Shown here: piece after piece, positions 53,116 through 62,644 of the stretch
How positions within the stretch are numbered: the stretch's first letter is position 1
Layout: each line of letters begins with the position of its first letter
Source of the DNA: Costertonia aggregata
GTDB taxonomy: Bacteria > Bacteroidota > Bacteroidia > Flavobacteriales > Flavobacteriaceae
DNA length: 64,000 nt
Reading direction: 5' to 3'
Assembly: GCF_013402795.1 (NCBI RefSeq)
Contig: NZ_CP058595.1
Location: forward strand, 2,389,848-2,453,847
Made by a program: the position numbers and the translations under genes
The notes under the pieces: generated by a model
Seen by the model: the letters and a program-made list of their open reading frames with translations, nothing else
Database searches by the model: none
What the model was told of the DNA's origin: nothing

Positions 53116-53724
53116 CTAGTTTGCCGCTATGGCATTAGGGGGATATTCTTGAAGAATTTCCGAGACGAATTCACGTATGCGTTTCTCTTTCTTTTCGATA
53201 TTTTTGATATTGTTCAAAGTACCGATACCCCTACCTTGCCAAATGAGTTCTTTTTCTTTGGTGTCGATAAGGTCAATGTACAAGGATCCTTCGGTTCTGG
53301 TACTCACGGCATTTCCGCCCCAGCCGGGACCAAAACCACCCCATCCCCAACCGGGACCCCAACCCCAACCGGGGCCAAAACCGCCCCAGCCCCAGCCTAG
53401 GCCGCCGCCCCAACCCCAACCAAAGTTGTTGTTGTAGACATCTACCTGTTCGCGTTCCTTCGTAAAGATACTTACGAGTATATCGGGATTTTCGGATTTA
53501 ACAAAGCCTCTTGAGCTCAACTCGGCATCAATGGCCTTGAGAATTCTCTTTTTGTCCAAATCGGAAATTAGGGCTTTGTCAATACCTGTTTTGTAAAAGG
53601 CATAGGTTTTGTATTCGTTGAAATTTGTTTTTTGATCGTAGTCAGATAGCACACGCACAGATGTACAAGATGCAAAAAGTAGCATTGCAAGTACCGGAAT
53701 GGCCAAAAATTTTACCTTTTTCAT
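53116..53724 (-). CDS. DUF4136-domain lipoprotein with Gly/Trp repeats
   Basis: A 202-residue protein from ATG 53724 with an SPII signal (MKKVKFLAIPVLAMLLFASC). The N-terminal half is a DUF4136 domain (VRVLSDYDQKTNFNEYKTYA, DLDKKRILKAIDAELSSRGF). The middle contains an unusual run of tandem GWGWG and GFGPGWG units (~residues 100-130), encoded by repetitive GC-rich DNA near 53320-53430. The end (SLYIDLIDTKEKELIWQGRG) resumes the domain. The repeat may be a flexible surface segment. Confidence 0.85.
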   Translation of the reverse strand: MKKVKFLAIPVLAMLLFASCTSVRVLSDYDQKTNFNEYKTYAFYKTGIDKALISDLDKKRILKAIDAELSSRGFVKSENPDILVSIFTKEREQVDVYNNNFGWGWGGGLGWGWGGFGPGWGWGPGWGWGGFGPGWGGNAVSTRTEGSLYIDLIDTKEKELIWQGRGIGTLNNIKNIEKKEKRIREFVSEILQEYPPNAIAAN

Positions 53725-53791
53725 AGTCTTACTTTTTATGGAGTTTATCGTTAAATACATCTTCAAAAATCATGCCGAACCCAAGTTTTGG

Positions 53792-53959
<168 letters not shown>

Positions 53960-54141
53960 TTACAGTATAAAATTAATCATAACTGTTGATAAATAGCTAT
54001 TTATATACTGTTAAAGGCCAATTTTAAAGCTAAACGGCCCTATTTTGCAATTCATCCCAATTGTTGGCAATAAAATCGTATTGTTTTGAAATACACATTT
54101 TTAACAATTAAATTTGTGTTATAGCGTTTTAATGCTAATCT

Positions 54142-54471
54142 ATGATTGTAGTCTTTAAACATTTCTTCTATAAAAACTATGTAGGGCTGTCCCTGTGGCC
54201 CTTCATTATTTTAAAGCATGATGAATTAAAAGACGATACCGTTCTTATCAATCACGAGAAAATACATCTTAAACAACAACGAGAGCTTCTTATTCTACCT
54301 TTTTACGTGTTGTATATGTTGGAATGGGTCGTGAAGACTCTTTTTTATATGGATAGTTACAAGGGGTATCAGAACATCAGTTTTGAACGCGAAGCTTATT
54401 TCAATGAAAATAATCTGGATTATATCGATAATCGCAGACCTCTAAGCTTTATTAAATACCTTTGGCACTAG
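54142..54471 (+). CDS. Conserved hypothetical protein with HExxH motif
   Basis: A 109-residue protein (MIVVFKHFFYKNYVGLSLWP). It contains HEKIH within INHEKIHLKQQRELL near residue 38, matching the zincin HExxH zinc-binding pattern, and a hydrophobic helix right after (LPFYVLYMLEWVVKTLFYM). No exporter or signal is seen. It may be a small membrane-linked metalloprotein; the family is not recognised. It is followed by the D-cysteine desulfhydrase-like gene. Confidence 0.65.
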   Translation: MIVVFKHFFYKNYVGLSLWPFIILKHDELKDDTVLINHEKIHLKQQRELLILPFYVLYMLEWVVKTLFYMDSYKGYQNISFEREAYFNENNLDYIDNRRPLSFIKYLWH

Positions 54472-54484
54472 AAATCATACTCTA

Positions 54485-55390
54485 GTGGTCGCTCTTAATC
54501 AAAAAGTGGATTTACCGATTTTAAAACAAAAGGACATTACGCTTTATATTAAGCGTGAAGACAAAATACACCCCTTCATTTCCGGAAATAAGTACAGAAA
54601 ACTAAAATATAATATCATTGCAGCGCAAGAGCAAGGTTTTTCACGTTTGCTCACGTTTGGCGGTGCATTTTCCAATCATATTGCAGCAACTGCCTACGCC
54701 GGTAAAAAGTGTGGTTTTGAGACCATAGGCGTCATCCGTGGGGAAGAAATCAAAAGTAAATGGCAGAACAATCCCACTTTGCAATTTGCATTCGAAAACG
54801 GAATGAAATTTGAATTTGTTTCAAGGGCGATTTACCAAAACAAAGATGATGTCGATTTTCAGAATCACCTAAAAACCAAATATGGTACTTGTTATATTTT
54901 GCCCGAAGGTGGTACGAACACTTTCGCGGTAAAGGGTTGCGGAGAAATTTTGAATAACGGCGATGCTGTATTTGATGTCATAACATGCTGTGTGGGAACG
55001 GGCGGTACCCTTGCGGGAATCATAAATGCATCATGGCCGTATCAAAAGGTTTTAGGCTTCCCCGCCCTGAAGGGCGATTTTTTAAAGGAAGATATTCGTA
55101 AATTTGTATCCAAAGAAAATTGGGAATTACGGACTGATTACCATTTTGGAGGTTACGCCAAAATAAATGAAACACTTATTGATTTTATCAATGCTTTTAA
55201 GGAGCAAACAGGAGTTCCGTTAGACCCTGTTTATACAGGTAAAATGATGTTCGGTTTACTTGATTTGATTAAAAAAAATCAAATTAAAAAAGGAACAAAA
55301 GTATTGGCGGTACATAGTGGGGGACTACAAGGTATCGCAGGTATGAACCAAAGGTTGAAAAATAAAAATTTACCATTATTGCACACATGA
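54485..55390 (+). CDS. D-cysteine desulfhydrase/ACC-deaminase-like PLP enzyme
   Basis: A 301-residue fold-type II PLP-dependent enzyme starting at GTG 54485. The PLP-lysine motif SGNKYRKLKYN is near residue 34, and GGAFSNHIAATA and the glycine-rich CVGTGGTLAGI phosphate-binding loop follow. It is shorter than true ACC deaminases and matches the D-cysteine desulfhydrase-like group. Its stop overlaps the next ATG (ATGA). Confidence 0.9.
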   Translation: MVALNQKVDLPILKQKDITLYIKREDKIHPFISGNKYRKLKYNIIAAQEQGFSRLLTFGGAFSNHIAATAYAGKKCGFETIGVIRGEEIKSKWQNNPTLQFAFENGMKFEFVSRAIYQNKDDVDFQNHLKTKYGTCYILPEGGTNTFAVKGCGEILNNGDAVFDVITCCVGTGGTLAGIINASWPYQKVLGFPALKGDFLKEDIRKFVSKENWELRTDYHFGGYAKINETLIDFINAFKEQTGVPLDPVYTGKMMFGLLDLIKKNQIKKGTKVLAVHSGGLQGIAGMNQRLKNKNLPLLHT

Positions 55391-56232
55391 TTAAGAGAAT
55401 TGCATTTGTTTTTGGATTGAGTGTACTGCTCACCGGATGTTTCGCCAAAAAGAGAACCACGTACAACAAACGTCAAAAAAAGGAAACTCAGGCCATTGTC
55501 AAAAATGATGAAAATACTTTCAAGGAAAAAAAGGATGGGTTATACCCAATGCCCGATGATACGGGAAAATTTGTGAAATTCCCGATATCATCTGTTAAAG
55601 AATATATTGCTACCTTTTCCGAAATCGCACAATTTGAAATGAAGGCTTACGGCATACCGGCCAGCATCACTTTGGCACAAGGTATTTTGGAAAGTGGTGC
55701 GGGTAGGGGCGAATTGGCACTAAAGACCAACAACCATTTTGGTATTAAGTGCCATGCCGGATGGGACGGGGAGTTTGAATACCATGATGATGATGCCAAG
55801 GGGGAATGTTTTAGAAAATATAATCACCCTATGTATTCCTTTCGAGACCATAGCATATTTTTGTCCTCAAGGTCTAGATATGCTTTTCTGTTCGATTACA
55901 GGAGCGATGATTACAAACGATGGGCCAAAGGGTTGAGGGAAGCTGGCTATGCCACCGACAAACGCTATCCCCAAAAGCTGATAGCCCTCATTGAAGCGCA
56001 TAATCTTACCCAATATGACCAACAAGTGGTCAGCCAAGGATATGAGGTGGAAAAAGAGCCCAAAACATATGATTTTGGTACTTATGTAGTCCAAAAAGGA
56101 GATACCTTATATTCAATTTCCCGTAGGTATTTTGTTTCGGTCAATGAATTGAAACGTTTGAACAAAATGAGGGGCGATACACTTTCCATAGGTCAAAAAC
56201 TTATCGTCAAAACAGAAAAACTCAACAAATAA
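55387..56232 (+). CDS. Peptidoglycan glucosaminidase with LysM domain (lipoprotein)
   Basis: A 281-residue lipoprotein (MIKRIAFVFGLSVLLTGC). The glucosaminidase domain at residues ~70-210 contains the catalytic Glu in GILESGAGRGELALKTNNH and the GIKCHAGW...CFRKYNHP motifs. A C-terminal LysM repeat (YVVQKGDTLYSISRRYFVSV, NELKRLNKMRGDTLSIGQKL) binds peptidoglycan. It is translationally coupled to the desulfhydrase-like gene and one base before hemL. Confidence 0.92.
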   Translation: MIKRIAFVFGLSVLLTGCFAKKRTTYNKRQKKETQAIVKNDENTFKEKKDGLYPMPDDTGKFVKFPISSVKEYIATFSEIAQFEMKAYGIPASITLAQGILESGAGRGELALKTNNHFGIKCHAGWDGEFEYHDDDAKGECFRKYNHPMYSFRDHSIFLSSRSRYAFLFDYRSDDYKRWAKGLREAGYATDKRYPQKLIALIEAHNLTQYDQQVVSQGYEVEKEPKTYDFGTYVVQKGDTLYSISRRYFVSVNELKRLNKMRGDTLSIGQKLIVKTEKLNK

Positions 56233-57513
56233 ATGCGATATCAAAGAAGCAGTGCCTTGTTTGCCGAGGCCAAGCAATACATTCCCGGTGGGGTAAATTC
56301 ACCTGTTAGGGCCTTTAAGGCGGTAGGTGGTGACCCCATATTTGTAAAAAAGGCCGAAGGAGCTTATTTGTACGATGAGGATGATAATCGGCTGATCGAT
56401 TACATTGCGTCATGGGGTCCGCTAATTTTGGGCCATGCCTATGAACCGGTACTCAATGCCGTAATCGATAAGGCAAAAAAAGGAACTTCATTTGGCATGC
56501 CCACCGAAATTGAAACGCAATTGGCAAAGTTATCGGTTTCCATGGTGCCCAATATAGATAAGATACGTTTTGTCAACAGCGGAACGGAAGCTTGTATGAG
56601 TGCTGTTCGTCTGGCCCGTGGATATACCGGGAAGGACAAAATCATAAAATTCGCCGGTTGTTATCACGGGCATTCGGATTCCTTTTTGATACAGGCAGGC
56701 AGCGGAGCCGTCACCTTTGGAAGCCCAAATAGCCCGGGGGTTACCCAAGGTACGGCAAAAGACACCCTATTGGCCCACTATAACGATTTGGAAGGGGTTA
56801 AAAAACTGGTCGAAGCTAATAAAGGTGAAATCGCTACGATTATCATAGAACCCGTTGCAGGAAACATGGGTTGCATAGTGCCTACCGATGAATTTATAAA
56901 AGGACTGCGTGATATTTGTACACAAGAAGGTATTTTATTGCTGTTTGATGAAGTAATGACAGGATTTCGTTTGGCCAAAGGTGGTGCTCAAGAAGCATTG
57001 GGTGTTGATGCCGACATTGTAACCTTTGGGAAAGTCATAGGTGGCGGACTGCCCGTTGGAGCCTTTGCCGCCAGGTCAGAAATCATGGGGCATTTGGCGC
57101 CGGAAGGGCCTGTGTACCAAGCCGGGACCTTAAGCGGAAATCCCTTGGCCATGAGCGCAGGACTTGCCATGTTGACCGAACTGAACAATAATGCACAAAT
57201 TTTTCAAAGCTTGGCCGATAAAACGGAATATTTGCACAAAGGCTTGGCCAAAGTCCTGAACAAAAAAGGAGTGCCATATCAAATAAATCGTTTTGGTAGT
57301 ATGATTTCCGTGCACTTTACCGATGAGCCTGTGGTAGATTTTGCCTCATCGGCAAAGGGCAATAATGCTACCTTCAAAAAATATTTTCATGGTATGCTCG
57401 ATAAAGGAGTTTACCTTCCACCAAGTGCTTTTGAAAGTTATTTCCTCAACGATGCCTTAAGCTATGATGATTTGGATGAAACCATAAATGCGGCAAAAGC
57501 CATTGATTTATAA
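56233..57513 (+). CDS. hemL: Glutamate-1-semialdehyde 2,1-aminomutase
   Basis: A 426-residue class III aminotransferase-fold enzyme that makes 5-aminolevulinate for haem synthesis. The PLP lysine lies in [15 protein letters not shown] (~residue 267), the signature CYHGHSD near 145 and the conserved [11 protein letters not shown] at the N-terminus. Length is normal. It starts directly after the LysM gene's stop. Confidence 0.97.
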   Translation: MRYQRSSALFAEAKQYIPGGVNSPVRAFKAVGGDPIFVKKAEGAYLYDEDDNRLIDYIASWGPLILGHAYEPVLNAVIDKAKKGTSFGMPTEIETQLAKLSVSMVPNIDKIRFVNSGTEACMSAVRLARGYTGKDKIIKFAGCYHGHSDSFLIQAGSGAVTFGSPNSPGVTQGTAKDTLLAHYNDLEGVKKLVEANKGEIATIIIEPVAGNMGCIVPTDEFIKGLRDICTQEGILLLFDEVMTGFRLAKGGAQEALGVDADIVTFGKVIGGGLPVGAFAARSEIMGHLAPEGPVYQAGTLSGNPLAMSAGLAMLTELNNNAQIFQSLADKTEYLHKGLAKVLNKKGVPYQINRFGSMISVHFTDEPVVDFASSAKGNNATFKKYFHGMLDKGVYLPPSAFESYFLNDALSYDDLDETINAAKAIDL

Positions 57514-57540
57514 AGTTTTTAGTCAATCCTGTAGCATCCG

Positions 57541-57688
57541 CCGTTTGTTTAGTAAAGATAACAAAAGGCTTTGTTCGTTTTAAAGCAAATCGCAGTGTAC
57601 TGCGTGGCCTTTGTCGGGAATAGTGTAAATGGGAGTTCGCCATGGGCGAACGTATTTTCACATGCCCGTGGGCATTTCCGACAACGGT
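57541..57688. repeat. Dispersed ~147-bp repeat, copy A
   Basis: About 147 bp similar to 59411-59557 (shared blocks: TTTTAAAGCAA, TACTGCGTGGCC, TCGGGAATAGTG, GGGAGTTCGC, CGTATTTTCAC, GTGCCCG). Two hairpins are preserved here: GTTCGCC-ATG-GGCGAAC (57635-57651) and TGCCC-GT-GGGCA (57663-57674). Both copies flank the 57.95-59.28-kb hypothetical genes. The remaining ~260 bp to 57951 show no gene. Confidence 0.65.
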
Positions 57689-57951
57689 ATCGGTTATGAG
57701 TAGTTGCGTGCAAAAAAGGCACTTGCCTTTTCGTCTAGAACAAGCCAAATCTTTTGTGTTTTGCTTTATCTTTTTTATTGGTAATCGTCATATGTAATCC
57801 CTAAAGCTTTTGGGGTGGCGACTTTTCAAAAATGCCCAAACCTTGGTGTTGGTAACGACTTGCGCTATTTTTTACATACAATGTTGTAACAGTATTTTTC
57901 TTTTATTTTGCGTTCAAGCATTATCAAATTTCAGGACAAAACCATTCATTC

Positions 57952-58575
57952 TTATTCGCAGTTCTCATTGTAAAAGTCGACTACTTGAAAAACATACTTA
58001 AAATCCTTTTCGGTTATTTTTTTCTGTATCTCTGGACAGTCAGAAAGGTAGTCACTCACCACTTTTTTTAATACTTGGCTTCGCGCATTTTCTGCGGGAA
58101 TGAAGAAATTATCCTCAGATTTCTTAATTAAATCCGTTGATTCCAGGTCGTTGTTATCATTGTCTATCCATTCCAGTTCATAGTGGGATAATTTTCCTTT
58201 CGAAATTACTTTTAAAAAATGTTGGTCGCCATTTTGGTCGATATAGTATCTAGAGTCGAATAAACGACCATTTTTAAACAGTTTGGTTTCTAGGTCAAGT
58301 GTATGGCTTTCATAATTATATCCATTTACGCTATAAGAAAGTACTTTTTTTCGCTTGAACCTTTTTTTTCTTCCATTTGTATCTGTCAGTCTTATTTTCC
58401 TGTAAAATTCACTGAGCGCGTACCCTTCCTTAAAATAATCGACTTTTCCAAACAATGTGTCACCTGTGATCAGTACGATATTATCTAAAGGTTCGTTATT
58501 TGGAGTGGCTATTGTTCTACAGGACGAGACATATAGAATGACAACAAGACAAAATAGATACTTTTTAATTTTCAT
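57952..58575 (-). CDS. Hypothetical lipoprotein
   Basis: A 207-residue protein with an SPII signal (MKIKKYLFCLVVILYVSSC). I recognise no domain. The rest is polar, with Lys/Arg-rich RKKRFKRKKVLSYSVNG near residue 75 and an acidic, Asn/Asp-rich C-terminal half. It is probably an exported surface protein of unknown role, lying between the two dispersed repeats. Confidence 0.7.
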   Translation of the reverse strand: MKIKKYLFCLVVILYVSSCRTIATPNNEPLDNIVLITGDTLFGKVDYFKEGYALSEFYRKIRLTDTNGRKKRFKRKKVLSYSVNGYNYESHTLDLETKLFKNGRLFDSRYYIDQNGDQHFLKVISKGKLSHYELEWIDNDNNDLESTDLIKKSEDNFFIPAENARSQVLKKVVSDYLSDCPEIQKKITEKDFKYVFQVVDFYNENCE

Positions 58576-58690
58576 ATAATTTGAAATATTTATTGTTCAG
58601 ATTGAGGTTTCTGGGATATTGTGCACACGTGTACGTGTATGATTTCGTTGCGTGTTTCAGCAACTTGTTTGGAAAATACGAACCTAGTGG

Positions 58691-58710
58691 AAAATCCTTG
58701 TGGATTTTCG
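58691..58710. repeat. Dispersed hairpin repeat, copy 1
   Basis: GAAAATCC-TTGT-GGATTTTC is a perfect 8-bp stem with a 4-nt loop. A related hairpin occurs at 61767-61790, with AACTT...GTA/ACGAAC-type sequence before each and AAG after, so they are copies of a longer dispersed repeat. Confidence 0.5.
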
Positions 58711-58760
58711 TAAGTAGATTAGAATTGGTCATTAATTATACAGGTGTTGTAACCTGGCTT

Positions 58761-59276
58761 TTATTCAATCGTACCATTAATCGTACCATTAAAAGTTTTT
58801 GATTCACTAAATACTGTAATTCCGAAAAGATTCCATTTCAAAATTCCATTAGCAATAAATTCCGACTTTTTATTTGGCTCAAAGCTGTTCGTGTCTATTG
58901 AATTAAATTCCCAAACGTAACCGCTTACGAGTCCAGTTAAAAAACTATGACTTTCTATCGGAATATATTCATTTTGGTCAATCGAGTATTTTACGAGCAT
59001 ATTAATGTCAAAAGTCAAATTGTCTTCAAGAACTACTTGTTTGATTTCGGAATTATCCTTTTTGTTAAAGGCCTCATTTATAGTTATTCGGTTTGAGTTT
59101 TTTTCTGAATTTGAAGCAGAAATTACTTGAACAATTCCGATTAACATTATAAGAATCGAGACAACTTTAAATTGTGGTTTAAATATTCTTTTTCCCTTCG
59201 AGATAAATCCAACAATCAGATACATAAAGTAAATAACAATCATTCCGTTTATTATTGACCAAATTAAATGTATCAT
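58761..59276 (-). CDS. Hypothetical membrane protein
   Basis: A 171-residue protein from ATG 59276 (MIHLIWSIINGMIVIYFMYL). It has two N-terminal membrane helices (to residue ~55) and a soluble C-terminal domain. A second in-frame ATG upstream (59312) is less likely. The function is not recognised. Its end carries a short internal repeat (FNGTINGTIE). Confidence 0.65.
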   Translation of the reverse strand: MIHLIWSIINGMIVIYFMYLIVGFISKGKRIFKPQFKVVSILIMLIGIVQVISASNSEKNSNRITINEAFNKKDNSEIKQVVLEDNLTFDINMLVKYSIDQNEYIPIESHSFLTGLVSGYVWEFNSIDTNSFEPNKKSEFIANGILKWNLFGITVFSESKTFNGTINGTIE

Positions 59277-59410
59277 AGCTTTTCGTTTTTCAGTTTGTTT
59301 TACAACAGCCACGCAGGTAAAGCGAGTAGCGTTGATTGCGCTTAGTTATGGCAGCCTTTAGTCGTTATTTGCTTTGACCGTCTGTTGTCGGTAGTGCGGC
59401 TGCGTATCCA

Positions 59411-59557
59411 TCGTTTTGTTTCCTGTAAAGATAGTGAAAGGCCTTTTTGTTTTAAAGCAAGTTGCAGCATACTGCGTGGCCATTATCGGGAATAGTGGAA
59501 AAGGGAGTTCGCTTTGGGGGACGTATTTTCACGTGCCCGCTGGCATTATCGACGGTC
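59411..59557. repeat. Dispersed ~147-bp repeat, copy B
   Basis: Imperfect direct repeat of 57541-57688. Hairpin arms are less well preserved than in copy A (GTTCGCTTTGGGGGAC; TGCCCGCTGGCA). It ends ~140 bp before the minus-strand hydrolase stop. Confidence 0.65.
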
Positions 59558-59628
59558 TAGTGCACGAATAGTAGCGGACTTTATTCGCTAAATTTTCGGA
59601 TTTTAGACTTACCATAAATATAAAAAAA

Positions 59629-59655
59629 GCGATTTCGATTAAGCACCGAAACCGC
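59629..59655 (-). terminator. Terminator after the dienelactone-hydrolase-type gene
   Basis: GCGATTTCG pairs with CGAAACCGC around a 9-nt loop (one mismatch). On the minus strand GCGATTTCG is followed by CTTTTTTT. It lies 46 bp past the hydrolase stop. Confidence 0.7.
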
Positions 59656-59700
59656 TATTATTTTTATACATTATTGTATGCCGTATTTTTTGAATTAGCT

Positions 59701-60684
59701 TTATTCAAATATTGAATTGTACCAAGCAATAGCTTGATTTGCAGTTCTATCTAAAATTTCTGTATCATCGTAATATTGAAGGTGTCCAGTCTCTCCTTCC
59801 CATTGTAATTTTTTCATAGTTGCTGGTACAGCTTCAAATTGTCTTTTGGCTACTTCTGGTAAGAAACTATTATCGCTGTGAATCATTAGATATGGTTTTT
59901 CGAGTTTTTTAGCTGCCGTTAAAGACTCATATTCAAAGAGTAACGCATCACTCATTTTAGGATAATTATTTACCCATATTCCTTTATCTGACCAAGTGTG
60001 GTACCAGTCCCAAACAAATTTTCCTGGCATACCAACGTCCATTCTGGTTTCGTCTACTGCTGGCACATTAATCACTTCCCCTGTTTGTTTGTAGGTATTG
60101 TATGCAACTTTTCCGCTTGCAATTCTTTCTTCTAAAGCTTCTTCTGTTCCCATCCATTGAATGTCACCTTCTCGGTCTCTGTAATGTCCTGCAACAGTAA
60201 CCAATCCTTTGAAGATGCTATCTTCTGAAACTGCTCGTAACATTTCCGAACTACCTTGGCAAAGTGCAAAACCAACAATTTGTTCATCATTTACCATAGA
60301 AAGCGAAGCTAAGTATTTAGCAGCTGCTTTAGCGTCTTCGACTTTTGCAATTGGGTCTTCCAATTCTCTTGGTAATCCAGCACTTTCTCCACGATATCTT
60401 GGGTCGAATGCTAATGCAACATAACCTTGTTCTGCAAATCGTTTGGCGTATTCCGTTGGTGCTTGCTCTTTAGCAAAGGTCATTGGTCCTAATATTGGTA
60501 CTGCTGGATATTTTTTTCCTTCCTCGTAGTTGACGGGTAAATAAAGGTCTCCTACTAATTCTAATCCTGAACTTTGAAATTTTACTTTTTTCATAATGTA
60601 ATTTTTAGTTGTTTGTGAATTCAATTTTTGGGCAATTGCTCCTGTTGTAATTAGGCTTAATAAGCCGATGATTATAGTCTTCAT
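59701..60684 (-). CDS. Exported dienelactone-hydrolase-like alpha/beta hydrolase
   Basis: A 327-residue alpha/beta hydrolase with a signal peptide (MKTIIIGLLSLITTGAIAQ). The nucleophile elbow reads FALCQGSS (~residue 140), i.e. a Cys nucleophile as in dienelactone hydrolases. A likely acid lies in IHSDNSF (~274) and the histidine in GETGHLQYY (~304). An internal MKKVKFQSSG could be an alternative cytosolic start. It precedes an AraC regulator. Confidence 0.88.
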   Translation of the reverse strand: MKTIIIGLLSLITTGAIAQKLNSQTTKNYIMKKVKFQSSGLELVGDLYLPVNYEEGKKYPAVPILGPMTFAKEQAPTEYAKRFAEQGYVALAFDPRYRGESAGLPRELEDPIAKVEDAKAAAKYLASLSMVNDEQIVGFALCQGSSEMLRAVSEDSIFKGLVTVAGHYRDREGDIQWMGTEEALEERIASGKVAYNTYKQTGEVINVPAVDETRMDVGMPGKFVWDWYHTWSDKGIWVNNYPKMSDALLFEYESLTAAKKLEKPYLMIHSDNSFLPEVAKRQFEAVPATMKKLQWEGETGHLQYYDDTEILDRTANQAIAWYNSIFE

Positions 60685-60766
60685 ATCATTTGTTTTTTAT
60701 TTGATACAAAGATGCGACCAACAAGACCATTGCTTATTTATGAAAACAAAGCAAGAAGTATGAATT

Positions 60767-61687
60767 TCAAATATTTGACGATTTGCGATATTTTCCGGGT
60801 GTGTTTTGAGTATGTTTTTTAAAGAAATTGTTGAAATTATTGGGCGAATCAAACTGTAATTGATAGGCAATTTCTTTAATACTCAATTTTGTCTGGGTCA
60901 AATAAGACTTTGCTAAATGTAGAATGTGTTTGTGTATGTATTGCAAAGCGGTTACACCTAAATTGTTTTTGACGATTGCATTTAGGTAATTTGGATGTAT
61001 GTTTAAGACTTCTGCATAATAAGTTGGTGAGTGACCGTTTTTGTTATAGTCCCATTCATTGTCTAAGCGAAAATGCTCTTCAATTAAATTCTGATAGCGA
61101 CCTAATATTTTCAAATCAGCTGTTTTTATGATTTGATTGGCTGTTTCTTTTGAGATATCTTGGTTGAAGTATCTTTTGACATAATTTAATAGAAGAGCAA
61201 CGTATGTATTGATTATCTCAAATTTATCTTGCTTATCACTATGATATTCAATATTGATTTTTTCATAAATACTTAATAGTGTTTTCGTCTCTTCTTCGTT
61301 TACTTGAAATGGAATTGATTTATCGATCTTTAAAAAAGGAAATAGGTCTAAGAAGTTTTTAAAATAGTGAGATTGAGCAAGAAAATCACGAGTCATTAAA
61401 ATATAGAAGCCTTCCCAATTTGGCGCAATATCCCAAGACAGAATTTGAAATGGTGAGTTAAAGAAAACGACTGAACCTTCTGGAAAATCTGAGTAATGAC
61501 TTGACAATGCTTTTCCACCGCCATTTATTTTTAAGGCTATTGCATAAAAAGCATGTCTAAAAGCAGACATTTTATGGACAACTGTCGGCATATTATCTTG
61601 AAAATTTCTAACTACAAAGTGTTCGTATTTTGCTGGCGGTATTCCAGTAGCCTCAGAATATTCTTGGATTGTCTTGAAGTTATTCAT
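60767..61687 (-). CDS. AraC-family transcriptional regulator
   Basis: A 306-residue regulator with an N-terminal cupin-like sensor (GSVVFFNSPFQILSWDIAPN) and the C-terminal AraC double helix-turn-helix (YYAEVLNIHPNYLNAIVKNN, LSIKEIAYQLQFDSPNNFNN, FFKKHTQNTPGKYR). It lies upstream of the dienelactone-hydrolase-like gene on the same strand, its likely target. Confidence 0.92.
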   Translation of the reverse strand: MNNFKTIQEYSEATGIPPAKYEHFVVRNFQDNMPTVVHKMSAFRHAFYAIALKINGGGKALSSHYSDFPEGSVVFFNSPFQILSWDIAPNWEGFYILMTRDFLAQSHYFKNFLDLFPFLKIDKSIPFQVNEEETKTLLSIYEKINIEYHSDKQDKFEIINTYVALLLNYVKRYFNQDISKETANQIIKTADLKILGRYQNLIEEHFRLDNEWDYNKNGHSPTYYAEVLNIHPNYLNAIVKNNLGVTALQYIHKHILHLAKSYLTQTKLSIKEIAYQLQFDSPNNFNNFFKKHTQNTPGKYRKSSNI

Positions 61688-61766
61688 TTCGTCCTTATGG
61701 CACGTAGCGGACTCGGCTACGAGTAGATAATTGGGTTAGCACTTAACTTTGCAAGTACATACCAAA

Positions 61767-61790
61767 CTGAAAATCCACGAGGATTTTCAG
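61767..61790. repeat. Dispersed hairpin repeat, copy 2
   Basis: CTGAAAATCC-ACGA-GGATTTTCAG is a 10-bp perfect stem. It is similar to the 58691-58710 copy, in a region with flavobacterial dispersed-repeat features (TCCTGAGCGGAGCCGAAGGG follows at 61798-61817). Confidence 0.5.
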
Positions 61791-61860
61791 AAGCCTGTCC
61801 TGAGCGGAGCCGAAGGGTAGGCGAGCACAAGTGATTTCTTATGGTCATTGTTGGTAATAA

Positions 61861-62475
61861 TTATTTTTCTTTTTGAGCAATATTCCATTCAATCCCATTT
61901 TTTCCCACAGAATTTTCAATTCCGTCCAACCCGATTTCCTTTCTCCTTTGGTTTATATATTCAGGTTTTTCGATTGGAAAGAAGGTTGGGGCTTCACTAG
62001 AACTGTAATCTATTTGAGTCCCATATATTTGAGGTTTATCAGAGTTGATCAACATTCTGTCAACGAGACGGGCATAATGACTAGGTTGTGATTCCTTTTT
62101 TAAAACAGAAGCTTTCAATAGCGGTGCATACTTTTTTTTAGAAGCGATGCTACCGTGTTGCAAAACACTCCATAAAGTTGTGTTCGCCAATCTACCTACT
62201 TCAGAAATTCCCAGCCAGCCAAACTTATCAATAATCTTTATCACTTCTTTTTCAAGAACTTTATCTTGAGCTTCAACTACTTGCCAAAAATATTCATAGG
62301 CATCAGAATCTTTCCCAAGCTTATTTTCAGCCTCTGTATAGATGCGTCTAAAAGTTTGGTCTTTCATAAATATCGTCTCTAATTTGACTTTTAGCGAGTC
62401 GAGTTCCTTTTGAGACTGGCCTGACACTGAAAAATTGATGCTCAGTACGATTGTAATAAGAATGGTTTGTTTCAT
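61861..62475 (-). CDS. DUF6624-domain exported protein
   Basis: A 204-residue protein with a signal peptide (MKQTILITIVLSINFSVSGQ). The body matches DUF6624: FGWLGISEVGRLANTTLWSV, LQHGSIASKKKYAPLLKASV, HYARLVDRMLINSDKPQIYG and GLDGIENSVGKN. DUF6624 is a secreted or periplasmic domain of unknown function common in Bacteroidota. Confidence 0.82.
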   Translation of the reverse strand: MKQTILITIVLSINFSVSGQSQKELDSLKVKLETIFMKDQTFRRIYTEAENKLGKDSDAYEYFWQVVEAQDKVLEKEVIKIIDKFGWLGISEVGRLANTTLWSVLQHGSIASKKKYAPLLKASVLKKESQPSHYARLVDRMLINSDKPQIYGTQIDYSSSEAPTFFPIEKPEYINQRRKEIGLDGIENSVGKNGIEWNIAQKEK

Positions 62476-62644
62476 AGTTATAAATTATTGCCAATTACTT
62501 CCGCACCACGTTTAGGCTTCCTAAGTTAGTATTTTGTTATCTTTATTTTAAGTTGCAAAGGCAAATTTTATGTATACAATAACTATTCCTAAGCTTACAA
62601 ATTAATCACTATAAACCTTGTTTCTTATTCGCCATTTTTTGTTA

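Noticed and set aside
53149-53437. Pro/Ala-rich plus-strand frames
   Set aside because: They are shadows of the GWGWG repeat of the DUF4136 gene on the other strand.
57810-58001. Short plus-strand frame after hemL
   Set aside because: It has no conserved features, partly overlaps the opposite-strand lipoprotein and lies in repeat-rich DNA.
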